From positions 1,922,001 to 1,986,000 of the forward strand of contig NZ_JAJEJP010000002.1 in the NCBI RefSeq assembly GCF_021390495.1: a stretch of DNA of 64,000 nt. Direction: 5' to 3'. Positions 33,823 through 42,798 of the stretch are shown here, piece by piece. Source of the DNA: Paraburkholderia sp. ZP32-5 (lineage in GTDB: Bacteria > Pseudomonadota > Gammaproteobacteria > Burkholderiales > Burkholderiaceae). The notes beneath the pieces are model-generated. The model searched no databases, was not told where the DNA came from, and saw only the letters and a program-made list of their open reading frames with translations. The position numbers were made by a program, and so were the translations under genes. Position 1 is the stretch's first letter; each line of letters opens with the position of its first letter.

Positions 33823-33851
33823 TTGACACAAAGCGGCGCCACACTGATACA
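33823..33851 (+). promoter_or_regulatory. Possible internal promoter before phnM
   Basis: A perfect -35 hexamer TTGACA (33823-33828) is followed 17 bases later by GATACA (33846-33851), a weak -10. It lies in the only sizeable gap of the phnG-M run (73 bases), so phnM may be separately transcribed. Confidence 0.35.
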
Positions 33852-33879
33852 AAGCCCGACTGACTACGGAGCAAGTCGA

Positions 33880-35013
33880 ATGTTGATCAGCAATGCTCGC
33901 GTCGTGACGCGAGACGAAGTATTCACCGGCGTGGTACGCGTCGAGGACGGCGTGATTCGCGATATCGAACGCGGCGCGACTTCCGCGCGCGATGCCGAAG
34001 ACTGGGACGGCGACTATCTGCTGCCTGGCCTGATCGAATTGCACACGGACAACCTCGAAAAGCATCTGGCGCCGCGTCCGGGCGTCGAATGGAACACCGA
34101 CGCCGCGTTCGTGATTCACGACGCGCAGGTCGCCGCGGCCGGCATCACGACCGTCTTCGACGCGCTCGCGATCGGCACGCGCTGGAGCGTCGGCGTGCGC
34201 GGCCGCGACACGCAGACCCGATGCGCGGATTCGTTGCAACGGCTCGCCGCGCGTCAATTGCTGCGCGCCGAGCACTTTCTGCATCTGCGCTGCGAGGTCG
34301 CGACCGCCGATGTCGTCGAGGTCTTCGATTCGTTGTGCGAGCACCCGCTGCTGCGGCTCGTATCGGTGATGGATCACACGCCCGGCCAGCGTCAATGGCA
34401 TGACCGCGAGCAATGGCGCCGCTACCAGGAGCGCAACGGCAAGATGACCGACGAACGCGTGGCCAGCGCACTCGCCGAACTCGCGGTCGAACAGGAACGT
34501 TACGCGGATGCGCACCGTCACGAAATCGTGTCGCGCTGCAAGACGCTCGGCATTCCGGTCGCGAGTCACGACGACACGCTGATCGAGCACGTCGAACAGG
34601 CGAAGTCCGAGGGCATCGTGCTGGCCGAATTTCCGACTACGCGTATCGCCGCCGAGGCCGCGCGCGAGCACGGCATCGCGACGATCATGGGCGCGCCGAA
34701 CGTGGTGCGCGGCGGCTCGCACTCGGGCAACGTATCGGCTCTGGAACTCGCGCGCGCGGACCTGCTCGACATTCTGTCGTCGGACTACGTGCCGTCGAGT
34801 TTGTTGACCGCGGTATTCGATCTGGTCGAAAAAGCCGATTGGACGCTGCCGCGCGCGATGTCTACGGTTTCGGCCGAGCCGGCCCGCACAGCCGGTTTGA
34901 CCGACCGCGGCGCGATCGAGCCAGGTTTGCGCGCGGACCTCGTACGCGTGACGATGCTCGGCGCGCTACCGGTGCCGCGCGCGACGTATCGGGGTGGCGT
35001 GCGGATCGTTTGA
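33880..35013 (+). CDS. phnM: Alpha-D-ribose 1-methylphosphonate 5-triphosphate diphosphatase
   Basis: A 377-residue amidohydrolase-superfamily enzyme. Metal ligands start with HTD at 55-57 (LIELHTDNLEKH), a later lysine/His set follows, and ASHDD near 228-232 completes the site. It releases pyrophosphate from the ribose triphosphate intermediate made by PhnI. The ATG at 33880 is 73 bases after phnL, behind a possible promoter. It closes the operon; nothing else for phosphonate use lies downstream. Confidence 0.92.
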   Translation: MLISNARVVTRDEVFTGVVRVEDGVIRDIERGATSARDAEDWDGDYLLPGLIELHTDNLEKHLAPRPGVEWNTDAAFVIHDAQVAAAGITTVFDALAIGTRWSVGVRGRDTQTRCADSLQRLAARQLLRAEHFLHLRCEVATADVVEVFDSLCEHPLLRLVSVMDHTPGQRQWHDREQWRRYQERNGKMTDERVASALAELAVEQERYADAHRHEIVSRCKTLGIPVASHDDTLIEHVEQAKSEGIVLAEFPTTRIAAEAAREHGIATIMGAPNVVRGGSHSGNVSALELARADLLDILSSDYVPSSLLTAVFDLVEKADWTLPRAMSTVSAEPARTAGLTDRGAIEPGLRADLVRVTMLGALPVPRATYRGGVRIV

Positions 35014-35084
35014 ACGGGCTGTGGCCTACGCGGGATGTGCGCCGGGCTTACCGTATTGGATTGAATAAGCGCGAGCGGCCCGCG

Positions 35085-36992
35085 TCAGGCAGTCGGCTCC
35101 GCTTCGCGCCCTTCCACACCGGCTACCGCGCCTTCCGCGGCACGTGCGCGCGCTGCGTCGTTTCTCGCGGCCTCTCCGGTGGCTTCGGCGTCCCGCGCAT
35201 CCTGCACCTCACCTGCCTCGCCGGCCTCATCAGCCTCATCGGCAGATTCATGCTGACGCGCGTCGCGCAGATCCCGATAGCGCAAATACGCGCACCGTCC
35301 GCCCGATTTCGCCGCATACATCGCCGCATCGGCATTCAGCAGCAGTTCCTCGGCATTGCCGCTATCGTGCGGGAATTCGCTGATGCCGATGCTCGCGCCG
35401 ACCGTCATGCTGTCGCCGTCGATCGTCAGCGTTTCGTTCAGCGCATCCATGATGCGCGCGGCGATCGTCGGCGTCTGCTCTTCGATGCGCTCCCCCTCGA
35501 TCAGCACGATAAATTCGTCGCCGCCGAGCCGCGCGACCACATCGCCGGAATGAAGCACGTGCTTCAGGCGACCCGCGACCGCAACCAGTACCTTGTCGCC
35601 GACCGAGTGACCGAACTGATCGTTGATCTGCTTGAAGCGGTCGAGATCGACGAACAGCACCGCGAGCCCGTCGTGATGCCGCTTCGCATTGACGATCGCG
35701 CTCTCCAGCTTCTGCATGAACAGCATGCGGTTCGGCAGCCCGGTCAGCACATCGTGCGAGGCCAGATGCGCGAGTTCGCTCTGCTTGCTGTGCAGCGTAT
35801 CCATCTGCGCGCGGATTTCGCGCCGCAGCCGGTCGAAGCAACGCGCCAGCACGCCGATTTCATCCGTGCGTTTGAGCGGCAACGTGTTCATCGCGTGGTC
35901 GGCGAACTGATGGGTCGCCGCATACGCGAGCAGATGCAGCGGCTTGGTCAGCGCCCGCGCGAACAGAATCGCCAGCAAGACCGACAGCGCGCTGAAGACG
36001 AGCACCATGCGAATGATCCGCGTGCCGAGCTGATGCGCGCCGGCCAGCACATCTTCGAGCGGCTTCGCGAGACCGAGCACGATAAAGCGGTTGCCCTCCG
36101 AGCCGCTGAACGGGCGGCGCACGAACGCGAGGACCTGCCCGTCCGCCTGACGCGGGCTCGCGAGCCCGTTAGCCAGCACCGAACCCCGAGTCTGGTCGAA
36201 CAGCGGCTTCGTAACCGGGAAGCTGTCCTGCATCAGCACGCGCCGGCCGCGGTCGAAGCCAAAGGTTTTCGACGGATCCGGATGAATCAGGAAGTCGCCC
36301 CATTCATTGGCGAGATAGACCTGGTAGTCGCTCGGCAGATCGCTCTGCAAGCGTCGCAGCATGCCGCCCAGATCGATATCGATCACCACGACGCCGACCA
36401 CCGTGCCGTTCGCGTCGGCGATCGGCGTGCCGAGGCGCAACGTCGGTTTGCCCTGCGCGGCGTGCGTACCGTATTCATGATTGACGCCGATCGGCGACGT
36501 ATAGATACGGCCCGGCGCGAACGTCAGCGTATCGAACACATAGGCGAACTGGCCTTTTTCCTGCAGATCGTCGCCCTCCACGCGCACCAGACCATCGCGG
36601 TCGCGATCGAAGCGGATCAGTTCGAGCCCATGATGCTGGCGCGTAATCAAGCGCACCTGCAGATATTCCGGGTGATGCATCATGAAGCTCGAATACACCT
36701 GCGCCAGACGTTCACGCGTCGGGTTCCGGCCCATGCCGTCGTCGCTCTGCGCGACGCCCACCGAAGACGGCATCGTCGCGAGCACGAGTGCGTCCGCCGC
36801 AACGTCGTCGATCGAAACCGCAATGCGCTGGCCGAGCAGTTCCGTCGACGTCAGCAGGCTGCGCTCCGCTTCGTTGACGAGCATCGTGCGATTCGCGCGA
36901 TACGCGTAGTAGCCGGTCGCGCCCGAAGCGAGCACGCCGATGCAGGCGAGCAGCACCGAGAGCTTGAAGGTCAGGCCGCGCCGCCACTTCAT
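35085..36992 (-). CDS. Membrane diguanylate cyclase with Cache-like sensor, HAMP and GGDEF
   Basis: A 635-residue inner-membrane protein. A first helix at about 10-30, a periplasmic Cache-type sensor of about 300 residues, a second helix (VFSALSVLLAILFARAL), a HAMP-like linker and a GGDEF domain follow in order. GGDEF is at 490-494 in RLGGDEF, so cyclase activity is likely. The inhibitory I-site five residues before it reads HSGD, not RxxD, so product feedback is probably lost. From about 578 the C-terminus is an acidic, Ala/Glu/Asp-rich tail. ATG at 36992 overlaps the upstream solute-binding protein stop (TGATG), so both are translated together. Confidence 0.88.
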   Translation of the reverse strand: MKWRRGLTFKLSVLLACIGVLASGATGYYAYRANRTMLVNEAERSLLTSTELLGQRIAVSIDDVAADALVLATMPSSVGVAQSDDGMGRNPTRERLAQVYSSFMMHHPEYLQVRLITRQHHGLELIRFDRDRDGLVRVEGDDLQEKGQFAYVFDTLTFAPGRIYTSPIGVNHEYGTHAAQGKPTLRLGTPIADANGTVVGVVVIDIDLGGMLRRLQSDLPSDYQVYLANEWGDFLIHPDPSKTFGFDRGRRVLMQDSFPVTKPLFDQTRGSVLANGLASPRQADGQVLAFVRRPFSGSEGNRFIVLGLAKPLEDVLAGAHQLGTRIIRMVLVFSALSVLLAILFARALTKPLHLLAYAATHQFADHAMNTLPLKRTDEIGVLARCFDRLRREIRAQMDTLHSKQSELAHLASHDVLTGLPNRMLFMQKLESAIVNAKRHHDGLAVLFVDLDRFKQINDQFGHSVGDKVLVAVAGRLKHVLHSGDVVARLGGDEFIVLIEGERIEEQTPTIAARIMDALNETLTIDGDSMTVGASIGISEFPHDSGNAEELLLNADAAMYAAKSGGRCAYLRYRDLRDARQHESADEADEAGEAGEVQDARDAEATGEAARNDAARARAAEGAVAGVEGREAEPTA

Positions 36993-38227
36993 CAGAAGCG
37001 CCCCGAGCGGTCGCCCGACACGATCCGCGTCCACAGATCCTCGCGCCGCTGGATGTCTTCGACCGGGCCGATCCAGACGATATGCGCATTGGCACTCGTT
37101 TCCGCCGGCTCCGTCAGCGTGTTCGCGAGCCCCTGGCGTTGCGTGAGCAGTGCGCTGACGCTCGGTTCGAGCATGTAGTTGATCCATTCGAGCGCGAGCG
37201 GTTTATCGCTCGCCGCGCGCGTCATCGACCAGCAATCGAGCCATGCAAGCACGCCTTCATCGGGAATCACGTAGCCGACGTCGGCGCCCGCGCGGCGCAG
37301 CAACTGAAGCTGCTGCGTGCCGTAGTTGCCGAACATCAGCGCGACCTTGTGCTGAACGAAGAACGCGGTCGCCTCTTCCGGCAGCGTGTAGTACGTAAGC
37401 AGGTTGCGGCGCAAATCGACCAGCTTGTGCGCGATCGCGCGCATCTGTTCGGGGTCGAGCTGGAACGGATGCGGATAGCCGAGCGCGAGCGCGGTGAACG
37501 AGAAGTTGTGCTGCGCGCTGTTGAAGTCGAGCACCTTGCCGCGATAGCGCGGGTTCCATAATTCACGCATCGAGTGCGGCGCGACCGGAATCTGCTTGCG
37601 ATCGTAGATCAGCCCCATCGTCGAATACGTGAACGGAATCGCGTACACGTTGCCGCCCGAGGTCAGCCCATGGATCGAGCCGAGCGCCTGGAAACGCGGC
37701 AATTGCCGGCGCGTATTCGGCAGCTTCGTCAGATCGAGCGGGGCGAGCAGATTCGCGTCGGCGTAGCGGCTAATTTCGGCGGTGTTGGCGGCGAGCACGT
37801 CGAACCGCGGCGCGTCCTTGTTATGCATCTGCGACCACAACGCCTCGTCGGAATCGACCAGCGTGACTTCGACCTTCGCGTCATAGCGCGTTTCGAATGC
37901 CTTGACGACATCGGGATCCGCATAGCCGGGCCACGCAAGCACGCGCAGCACTTTTTCGGCGGCCGCGGCGGGCCTTGCGACGCCCAAACCGGCGCAAAAA
38001 AGCATGCCGATCAAAAGCGGCAAAAGCGCTGAAAAAACAATGGATAAAGCAGCCGCATAAAAACCGGCGCCAGACACCGACAAAAATGTTGACGGAAAAA
38101 TACTAAAAACGCCGCGGCGCAATAACGGAACGCGCACCGGGGAAGATACGACTGGAATTCGCCGTTGAAAAACCTGCTTACAACAGTTCTTTTCATCCAC
38201 CATCAACATCGTGTGCATGGATAACAC
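36992..38227 (-). CDS. Periplasmic solute-binding protein (PotD-like) coupled to the diguanylate cyclase
   Basis: A protein of up to 411 residues. A hydrophobic stretch and signal-like sequence lie at about 58-90, ending ARPAAAA before the mature EKVLRVLAWPGYADP. The rest is a type II periplasmic binding fold like spermidine/putrescine-binding PotD. The start is uncertain: GTG 38227, ATG 38218 or a later one would fit; I keep the longest. No permease or ATPase is nearby. The stop overlaps the start of the GGDEF gene, so the binding protein probably serves as the sensor that presents a ligand to the cyclase's periplasmic domain. Confidence 0.78.
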   Translation of the reverse strand: MLSMHTMLMVDEKNCCKQVFQRRIPVVSSPVRVPLLRRGVFSIFPSTFLSVSGAGFYAAALSIVFSALLPLLIGMLFCAGLGVARPAAAAEKVLRVLAWPGYADPDVVKAFETRYDAKVEVTLVDSDEALWSQMHNKDAPRFDVLAANTAEISRYADANLLAPLDLTKLPNTRRQLPRFQALGSIHGLTSGGNVYAIPFTYSTMGLIYDRKQIPVAPHSMRELWNPRYRGKVLDFNSAQHNFSFTALALGYPHPFQLDPEQMRAIAHKLVDLRRNLLTYYTLPEEATAFFVQHKVALMFGNYGTQQLQLLRRAGADVGYVIPDEGVLAWLDCWSMTRAASDKPLALEWINYMLEPSVSALLTQRQGLANTLTEPAETSANAHIVWIGPVEDIQRREDLWTRIVSGDRSGRF

Positions 38228-38863
38228 CGTTTAGCAGAAGGCCTTTTTTGACCCGGCGCAAACGCGCGGCAGTTTAAATCGACGGCTACCCGGCGACTTT
38301 CTTCAGACCGATACGCCGGATGCGAAGCCACCGGCGACGAACACACGGAGCAACGATGATAGCGCCAAAGCCCGCATTTTTTTGCCCCTGTCGAAATGGT
38401 TTCGAAAAAAATCTCCGACGCCGGTTATAACGGGTAATACGCGGATGAGCGCGGTGTCGTTAATTAACGGCAGCTTATCCAGAATCTTTAACTGCCCGGT
38501 TTCGCTCCAGTTCACAAATGTACGCCAATCGTAATCCCCGAAAAAAATCCTTGAATATGCGCTGATTACGCGCGCGGCCTTGATTTTTATGGCTTTCCCA
38601 TTACGGTCCCATTACGCAAACACCAGACGGCGGTGTACGATTCGAGCCACACCGATTCGCACGCGGCGAAACTTTAGAGGACCTCCTCGCTTGCCATCCG
38701 GTGTTTTACTAGCTTCCCAATTTTTTTGAACTGATAAGCTTGCCCCGCGCTGTTGGCCACTCCGGCCGGCAGCATGAACGAAGCCCGTCGCGAATCGCGC
38801 CGGGCCACCTGCGGCGGCACAACCGCCGCGGGCGTAATTGAACTACACCGAGGAGTAAAAACA
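38228..38863. other. 636-base AT-richer intergenic region
   Basis: Divergent region between the binding-protein/cyclase pair and a plus-strand amino-acid binding protein. It is visibly richer in A and T than the neighbourhood. It contains a 12-base palindrome CGTTAATTAACG at 38458-38469, a GGTTATAACG motif near 38423, twin CCCATTACG units near 38596 and 38606 and a GAGGACCTC inverted motif near 38678. Open frames here are short and lack coding character. I assign no gene. Confidence 0.55.
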
Positions 38864-39646
38864 GTGAAAAAACTGCTAGCGGCTTTGACGGTTGCTCTGA
38901 TTGCCACCGTCTCGATTGGCGCACACGCTAAAGATTGGTCGACGATCCGTTTTGGCGTTGACGCCAGCTATCCCCCGTTCGAGTCGAAAGGCGCGGACGG
39001 CAAGCTCGTTGGCTTCGATATCGACCTCGGCAACGAAATCTGCAAGCGCGTGGGCGCGAAGTGCGTGTGGGTCGAGAACGACTTCGACGGCATGATCCCG
39101 GCGCTGAAGGCGAAGAAGTTCGACGGCGTGCTGTCGTCGATGTCGATGACGCCGCAACGTGCCGAACAGGTCGCGTTCTCGTCGAAGCTGTTCAACACGC
39201 CGACGCGCCTCGTCGCGAAGAAGGGTTCGGGCATCCTGCCGACCGCTGATTCGCTGAAGGGCAAGTCGGTCGGCGTCGAACAGGGCACGATCCAGGAAAC
39301 CTACGCGAAGACCTACTGGGAGCCGAAGGGCACCAAGGTCGTGCCGTATCAGAACCAGGACCAGGTCTATGCCGACCTGATCTCGGGCCGTCTGGATGCA
39401 GCACTGCAAGACGCGGTGCAGGCTGAGCAAGGCTTCCTGAAGACGCCGCGCGGCGCGGGCTTCGACTTCGTCGGCAAGAACCTCGACGATCCGAAGATCC
39501 TCGGCAATGGCGCGGGCATCGGCATGCGCAAGGAAGACACCGATCTGAAGGCGAAGGTCGACAAGGCGATCGCCGACATGATCAAGGACGGCACCTACAA
39601 GAAGATCGAACAGAAGTACTTCGACTTCGACGTGTACGGCAGCTAA
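38864..39646 (+). CDS. Polar amino-acid ABC transporter substrate-binding protein (ArgT/HisJ-like)
   Basis: A 260-residue periplasmic binding protein with a Sec signal peptide at 1-22 (AHA before Lys23). WSTIRFGVDASYPPFESK is the family N-terminus, GFDIDLGNEI lies near 48-57, and the QGTIQETYAK region is typical of lysine/arginine/ornithine- or histidine-binding proteins. GTG at 38864 follows AGGAG at nine bases and is the start. No permease or ATPase genes follow, so it probably works with a transporter encoded elsewhere. A strong terminator lies 45 bases after the stop. Confidence 0.88.
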   Translation: MKKLLAALTVALIATVSIGAHAKDWSTIRFGVDASYPPFESKGADGKLVGFDIDLGNEICKRVGAKCVWVENDFDGMIPALKAKKFDGVLSSMSMTPQRAEQVAFSSKLFNTPTRLVAKKGSGILPTADSLKGKSVGVEQGTIQETYAKTYWEPKGTKVVPYQNQDQVYADLISGRLDAALQDAVQAEQGFLKTPRGAGFDFVGKNLDDPKILGNGAGIGMRKEDTDLKAKVDKAIADMIKDGTYKKIEQKYFDFDVYGS

Positions 39647-39966
39647 ATCGGTCGAGCACGCCGCACGGCGTGCCGGCTGATCTGATTGCCCCAAAACGGG
39701 CTCCGCGTCGCGGGGCCCGTTTTGTTTTGGTCCGCGCGCAAGCGGGCATCGCGAGCCGCGTTGCTGGGTACATCGCGGTCCAGATTCGGCTAAGATCGTG
39801 CGACACGCGGGACTCATGACACCACCCCGGAGACAATCCCGCAGCGCGCCACCCGCCCGGATATCCCCCGGTCGAGCCTGAAACCGGCCCGTCGCGGCGC
39901 GCATCTTTCCCCATGCAATCAACTACATAGCGCGGCTCACTACACTGAACCGCGAAGCCAAAAATC
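39647..39966. other. 320-base gap between the amino-acid binding protein and the M14 gene
   Basis: It contains the terminator at 39692-39729 and then about 235 bases without a supported gene. TGCAATCAACTACATAG near 39914 lies before the next gene, but no clear -10/-35 pair is seen. Confidence 0.5.
39692..39729 (+). terminator. Rho-independent terminator of the amino-acid binding protein gene
   Basis: CAAAACGGGC pairs with GCCCGTTTTG around a second GC stem, followed by TTTGTTTTGG. It lies 45 bases after the stop. Confidence 0.85.
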
Positions 39967-41082
39967 ATGCAAACGCAAAATCATCCGCTGATCGCCCCAT
40001 CGCTTGGCACCGCCCGCAGCCTGACGAGTTTTCACTACGGTCCCAGCGGCGGACAGAAGATCTACATCCAGTCGTCGCTGCACGCGGACGAGCTGCCCGG
40101 CATGCTGGTGTCGTGGGCACTGCGCCGCAAGCTCGCCGCGCTCGAAGCCGCGGGCAAGCTGCGCGGCGAAGTCGTGATCGTGCCGGTGCCCAATCCGGTC
40201 GGCCTCAATCAGCATCTGCTCGGCCATCTGATGGGACGCTTCGAAACCGGCACCGCGCAGAACTTCAACCGCAACTTTTACGACCTCGCGGCGCTCGTGC
40301 TGCCGGTCATCGAATCGCGTCTCAGCGGCGACATCGACGCCAATCGCAGCGCGATTCGCGCGGCGATGCGCGAAGCGCTCGACGCGCAGGAACCGACCAC
40401 CGAACTCGCATCGCAACGCCTCGCGCTGCAGAAGCTGTCGTACGACGCCGACGTGGTGCTCGATCTGCATTGCGACTGGGAAGCCGCGATGCACATCTAT
40501 ACGAACCCCGATCTGTGGCCGGACGTCGAGCCGCTCGCGCGCTATCTGGACGCGAAGGCATCGCTGCTCGCGCTCAATTCGGTGGGCAATCCGTTCGACG
40601 AGATCCACAGCTTCTGCTGGTCGGATCTGCGCGGCCGGTTCGGCGAGCGCTTCCCGATTCCGAACGGCGGCATCTCGGTCACGGTCGAACTGCGCGGCCA
40701 GCGCGAAGTGTCGTACGAGTACGCGGAGCAGGACTCGCAGGCGATCATCGAATATCTGACCTCTCGCGGCGTGATCGACGGCGAAGCGGCCCCGCTGCCG
40801 CCGCTCGAATTCGCCGCGACGCCGCTCGCCGGCACCGAGCCGCTGGTCGCGCCGATCAGCGGCGTGCTCGTGTACCGCTGCGAAGTCGGCACCTGGGTCG
40901 ACGCGGGCCATCCGATCGCGGACATCGTCGATCCGTTGACGGACCGCGTCGTCACGATCAAGAACAGCGTGGCCGGCGTGCTGTACGCGCGGCATCTGGC
41001 GCGCTTCGCGACCGCCGGGCTCGAGTTCGCGCGCATTGCCGGCGCGAAGGCGTTCAGAAGCGGTTCGTTGTTGAGCAATTGA
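39967..41082 (+). CDS. Succinylglutamate desuccinylase/aspartoacylase-family (M14) zinc deacylase
   Basis: A 371-residue M14-type zinc hydrolase. His39 and Glu42 in LHADE and His168 in DLHCD are the metal ligands; NFNRNF (99-104) holds the substrate arginine and Glu near 238 (VTVELRG) is the general base. The C-terminal 100 residues form a beta-rich extension that ends with a barrel-like domain. It probably removes an acyl group from an amino acid or similar compound. The family name is sure, the substrate is not. The ATG at 39967 fits the family start. It may act on compounds taken up by the binding protein upstream, but a terminator separates the two. Confidence 0.8.
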   Translation: MQTQNHPLIAPSLGTARSLTSFHYGPSGGQKIYIQSSLHADELPGMLVSWALRRKLAALEAAGKLRGEVVIVPVPNPVGLNQHLLGHLMGRFETGTAQNFNRNFYDLAALVLPVIESRLSGDIDANRSAIRAAMREALDAQEPTTELASQRLALQKLSYDADVVLDLHCDWEAAMHIYTNPDLWPDVEPLARYLDAKASLLALNSVGNPFDEIHSFCWSDLRGRFGERFPIPNGGISVTVELRGQREVSYEYAEQDSQAIIEYLTSRGVIDGEAAPLPPLEFAATPLAGTEPLVAPISGVLVYRCEVGTWVDAGHPIADIVDPLTDRVVTIKNSVAGVLYARHLARFATAGLEFARIAGAKAFRSGSLLSN

Positions 41083-41530
41083 CACATAGCCGGCGCACAA
41101 TTCGCGCAACTGACGCGCCATGCAGTCGACCGGAAAGCTGATCCGACCAACTGCGAAAGAAAAATGGAAGCCACTCGTTTAAACACGTAAGCGAATCCAT
41201 TGATTGACAAAAAAAATCGCCTACCGCCCGGTAGGCGATTTTCTTTTATGCAACCGAAGAGCCGCACCACGCCACGCGCTCCGCAACGCTGCGCGAAAGA
41301 CCCCCACTGTTCACTCGTCTCCCCTCTGTGCCGCAACACCCCGCAAGCAAGCACATTCTTCCGTGACAGGTCCTCCAACTCGGCAAATGTGTCGCATCGG
41401 CACGACAATTCTTCAAAAAATTCTATCTGTCACATAGCATTCGCAGCGCCCGCTTAAATTCCCGGCCATCGCGCGACATTGCCGAAGAGCAACGCGTCGC
41501 GATCGCCTAATTTCCTAACTGGAGAGTGTT
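41083..41530. other. 448-base region upstream of the porin gene
   Basis: It contains the bidirectional terminator at 41213-41247. Its right part is the porin leader, ending in GGAGAG before the TTG start. No reliable promoter hexamers or coding frame were found in the rest. Confidence 0.5.
41213..41247. terminator. Bidirectional Rho-independent terminator
   Basis: AAAATCGCCTACC and GGTAGGCGATTTT form a 13-bp perfect stem around GCCC. T-rich runs follow in both directions (TTTTCTTTT on plus, TTTTTTTTG on minus). It closes the M14 gene and insulates the porin. Confidence 0.88.
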
Positions 41531-42664
41531 TTGAACAAGAAAATCCTGACCGCCGCTACGTTTGCCGTTTTCGCGAGCGCCGCTCACGCACAAAGCAGCG
41601 TCACGCTGTACGGCATCATCGATGCTGGTATCAGCTACGTGAACAATTCCAAGACGGCTACCGGCCATGACAACCTGACCAAGTACGACGACGGCGTCGC
41701 GCAAGGCAGCCGTTGGGGCATCAAGGGCCAGGAAGACCTGGGCGGTGGCCTGAAGGCGCTGTTCACGTTGGAGAACGGCTTCAACAGCGGTAACGGCACG
41801 CTTGGCCAAGGTGGCGCGATGTTCGGCCGCCAGGCTTATGTCGGTCTGTCGAAGGACGGTATCGGCTCGCTGACGTTCGGTCGCCAGTACTCGTTCACGA
41901 CCGATATCCTCGGCAGCAACTACTCGACCGGTAACCTGACCGTCGCGGGTAACTACGCTTACCACATCAACGACGTCGACCAGCTGACGTCGAGCCGTAT
42001 CAACAACTCGGTCAAGTTCAGCAGCGCGAACTTCTCGGGTCTGACGTTCGGCGCAATGTACGGCTTCTCGAACCAGGCTGGCGAATTCGCAGGCTCGAAT
42101 GCAGTCGGCACGACGGCGGGTTCGTCGCGCGCATACAGCTTCGGCGCGAACTACGCGAACGGCCCGTTCTCGGTCGGCGCTGCATACACCGACATCACCT
42201 ATCCGGGTCAGGCAACGCCGGCATTTTCGACGTCGCTGGCTAACTTGTCGTTCAGCGTGCGCGATCTGCGTGCATTCGGCGTCGGCGGCCGCTACTCGAT
42301 CGGCCCGGCTACGCTGTGGGCGTTGTACACGAACACCCGCCTCGAACAGATCACGGGTCCGTCGGCAACGTTCAGCGCGTACGAAGCAGGCGCGAAGTAC
42401 GCGATCACGCCGGCTATCACGGCAGGCGCTGGCTACACCTACATGCACCTGAACAACAGTCTCGGCCACTGGAACCAGGTGGACCTGAGCGCCGACTACG
42501 CACTGTCGAAGCGTACGGACGTGTACGTGCTGGGTATCTACCAGGACGCATCGGGCCACAACCTGCAAGCGCAGATCGGTTCGAGCACGAGCTACTTCAG
42601 CACGTCGGGCGTTGGTGCTGACGACCAGCTCGCATTCCGTGTCGGTATCCGTCACAAGTTCTAA
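41531..42664 (+). CDS. Outer-membrane porin, OmpC/gram-negative porin family
   Basis: A 377-residue porin typical of Burkholderia-group bacteria. The signal peptide is 1-20 (AHA before Gln21), the mature N-terminus is SSVTLYGIIDAGISYVNNS, constriction-loop signature sequences such as EDLGGGLKALFTLENGF and GRQAYVGLSKDGIGSLTFGRQYS occur in the first third (quoted by sense, not in full), and the last residue is Phe, as needed for BAM recognition. It should form trimers of 16-stranded barrels. The start is TTG at 41531, behind GGAGAG; no ATG lies near. Codon usage is strongly biased to preferred codons, as expected for an abundant protein. Confidence 0.92.
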   Translation: MNKKILTAATFAVFASAAHAQSSVTLYGIIDAGISYVNNSKTATGHDNLTKYDDGVAQGSRWGIKGQEDLGGGLKALFTLENGFNSGNGTLGQGGAMFGRQAYVGLSKDGIGSLTFGRQYSFTTDILGSNYSTGNLTVAGNYAYHINDVDQLTSSRINNSVKFSSANFSGLTFGAMYGFSNQAGEFAGSNAVGTTAGSSRAYSFGANYANGPFSVGAAYTDITYPGQATPAFSTSLANLSFSVRDLRAFGVGGRYSIGPATLWALYTNTRLEQITGPSATFSAYEAGAKYAITPAITAGAGYTYMHLNNSLGHWNQVDLSADYALSKRTDVYVLGIYQDASGHNLQAQIGSSTSYFSTSGVGADDQLAFRVGIRHKF

Positions 42665-42719
42665 GCGGCTTGTTGCCGGTGGGGAACGCTTGCGTTCCTC
42701 GCTGGACCGCTTTGATGCG

Positions 42720-42747
42720 AAAACGCCCCTACGTGGGGCGTTTTTTT
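42720..42747 (+). terminator. Rho-independent terminator of the porin gene
   Basis: AAAACGCCCC and GGGGCGTTTT form a 10-bp stem around TACGT, followed by TTT and G. A smaller GGAACGC/GCGTTCC hairpin at 42683-42698 precedes it. Confidence 0.88.
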
Positions 42748-42798
42748 GTTTTGACGCGCGTTTTTTCGCGCGATGCGTTTGTATCAAATGCGTTCGTA

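Noticed and set aside
34413..37178. Very long plus-strand open frame of more than 900 codons opposite the diguanylate cyclase gene
   Set aside because: It is antisense to a well-defined Cache-GGDEF gene and to part of phnM, is extremely Arg/His-rich, and has no domain; high GC3 keeps the opposite frame open.
38303..38515. Short minus-strand frame in the AT-rich gap
   Set aside because: No ribosome-binding site, no recognisable sequence and no coding periodicity.
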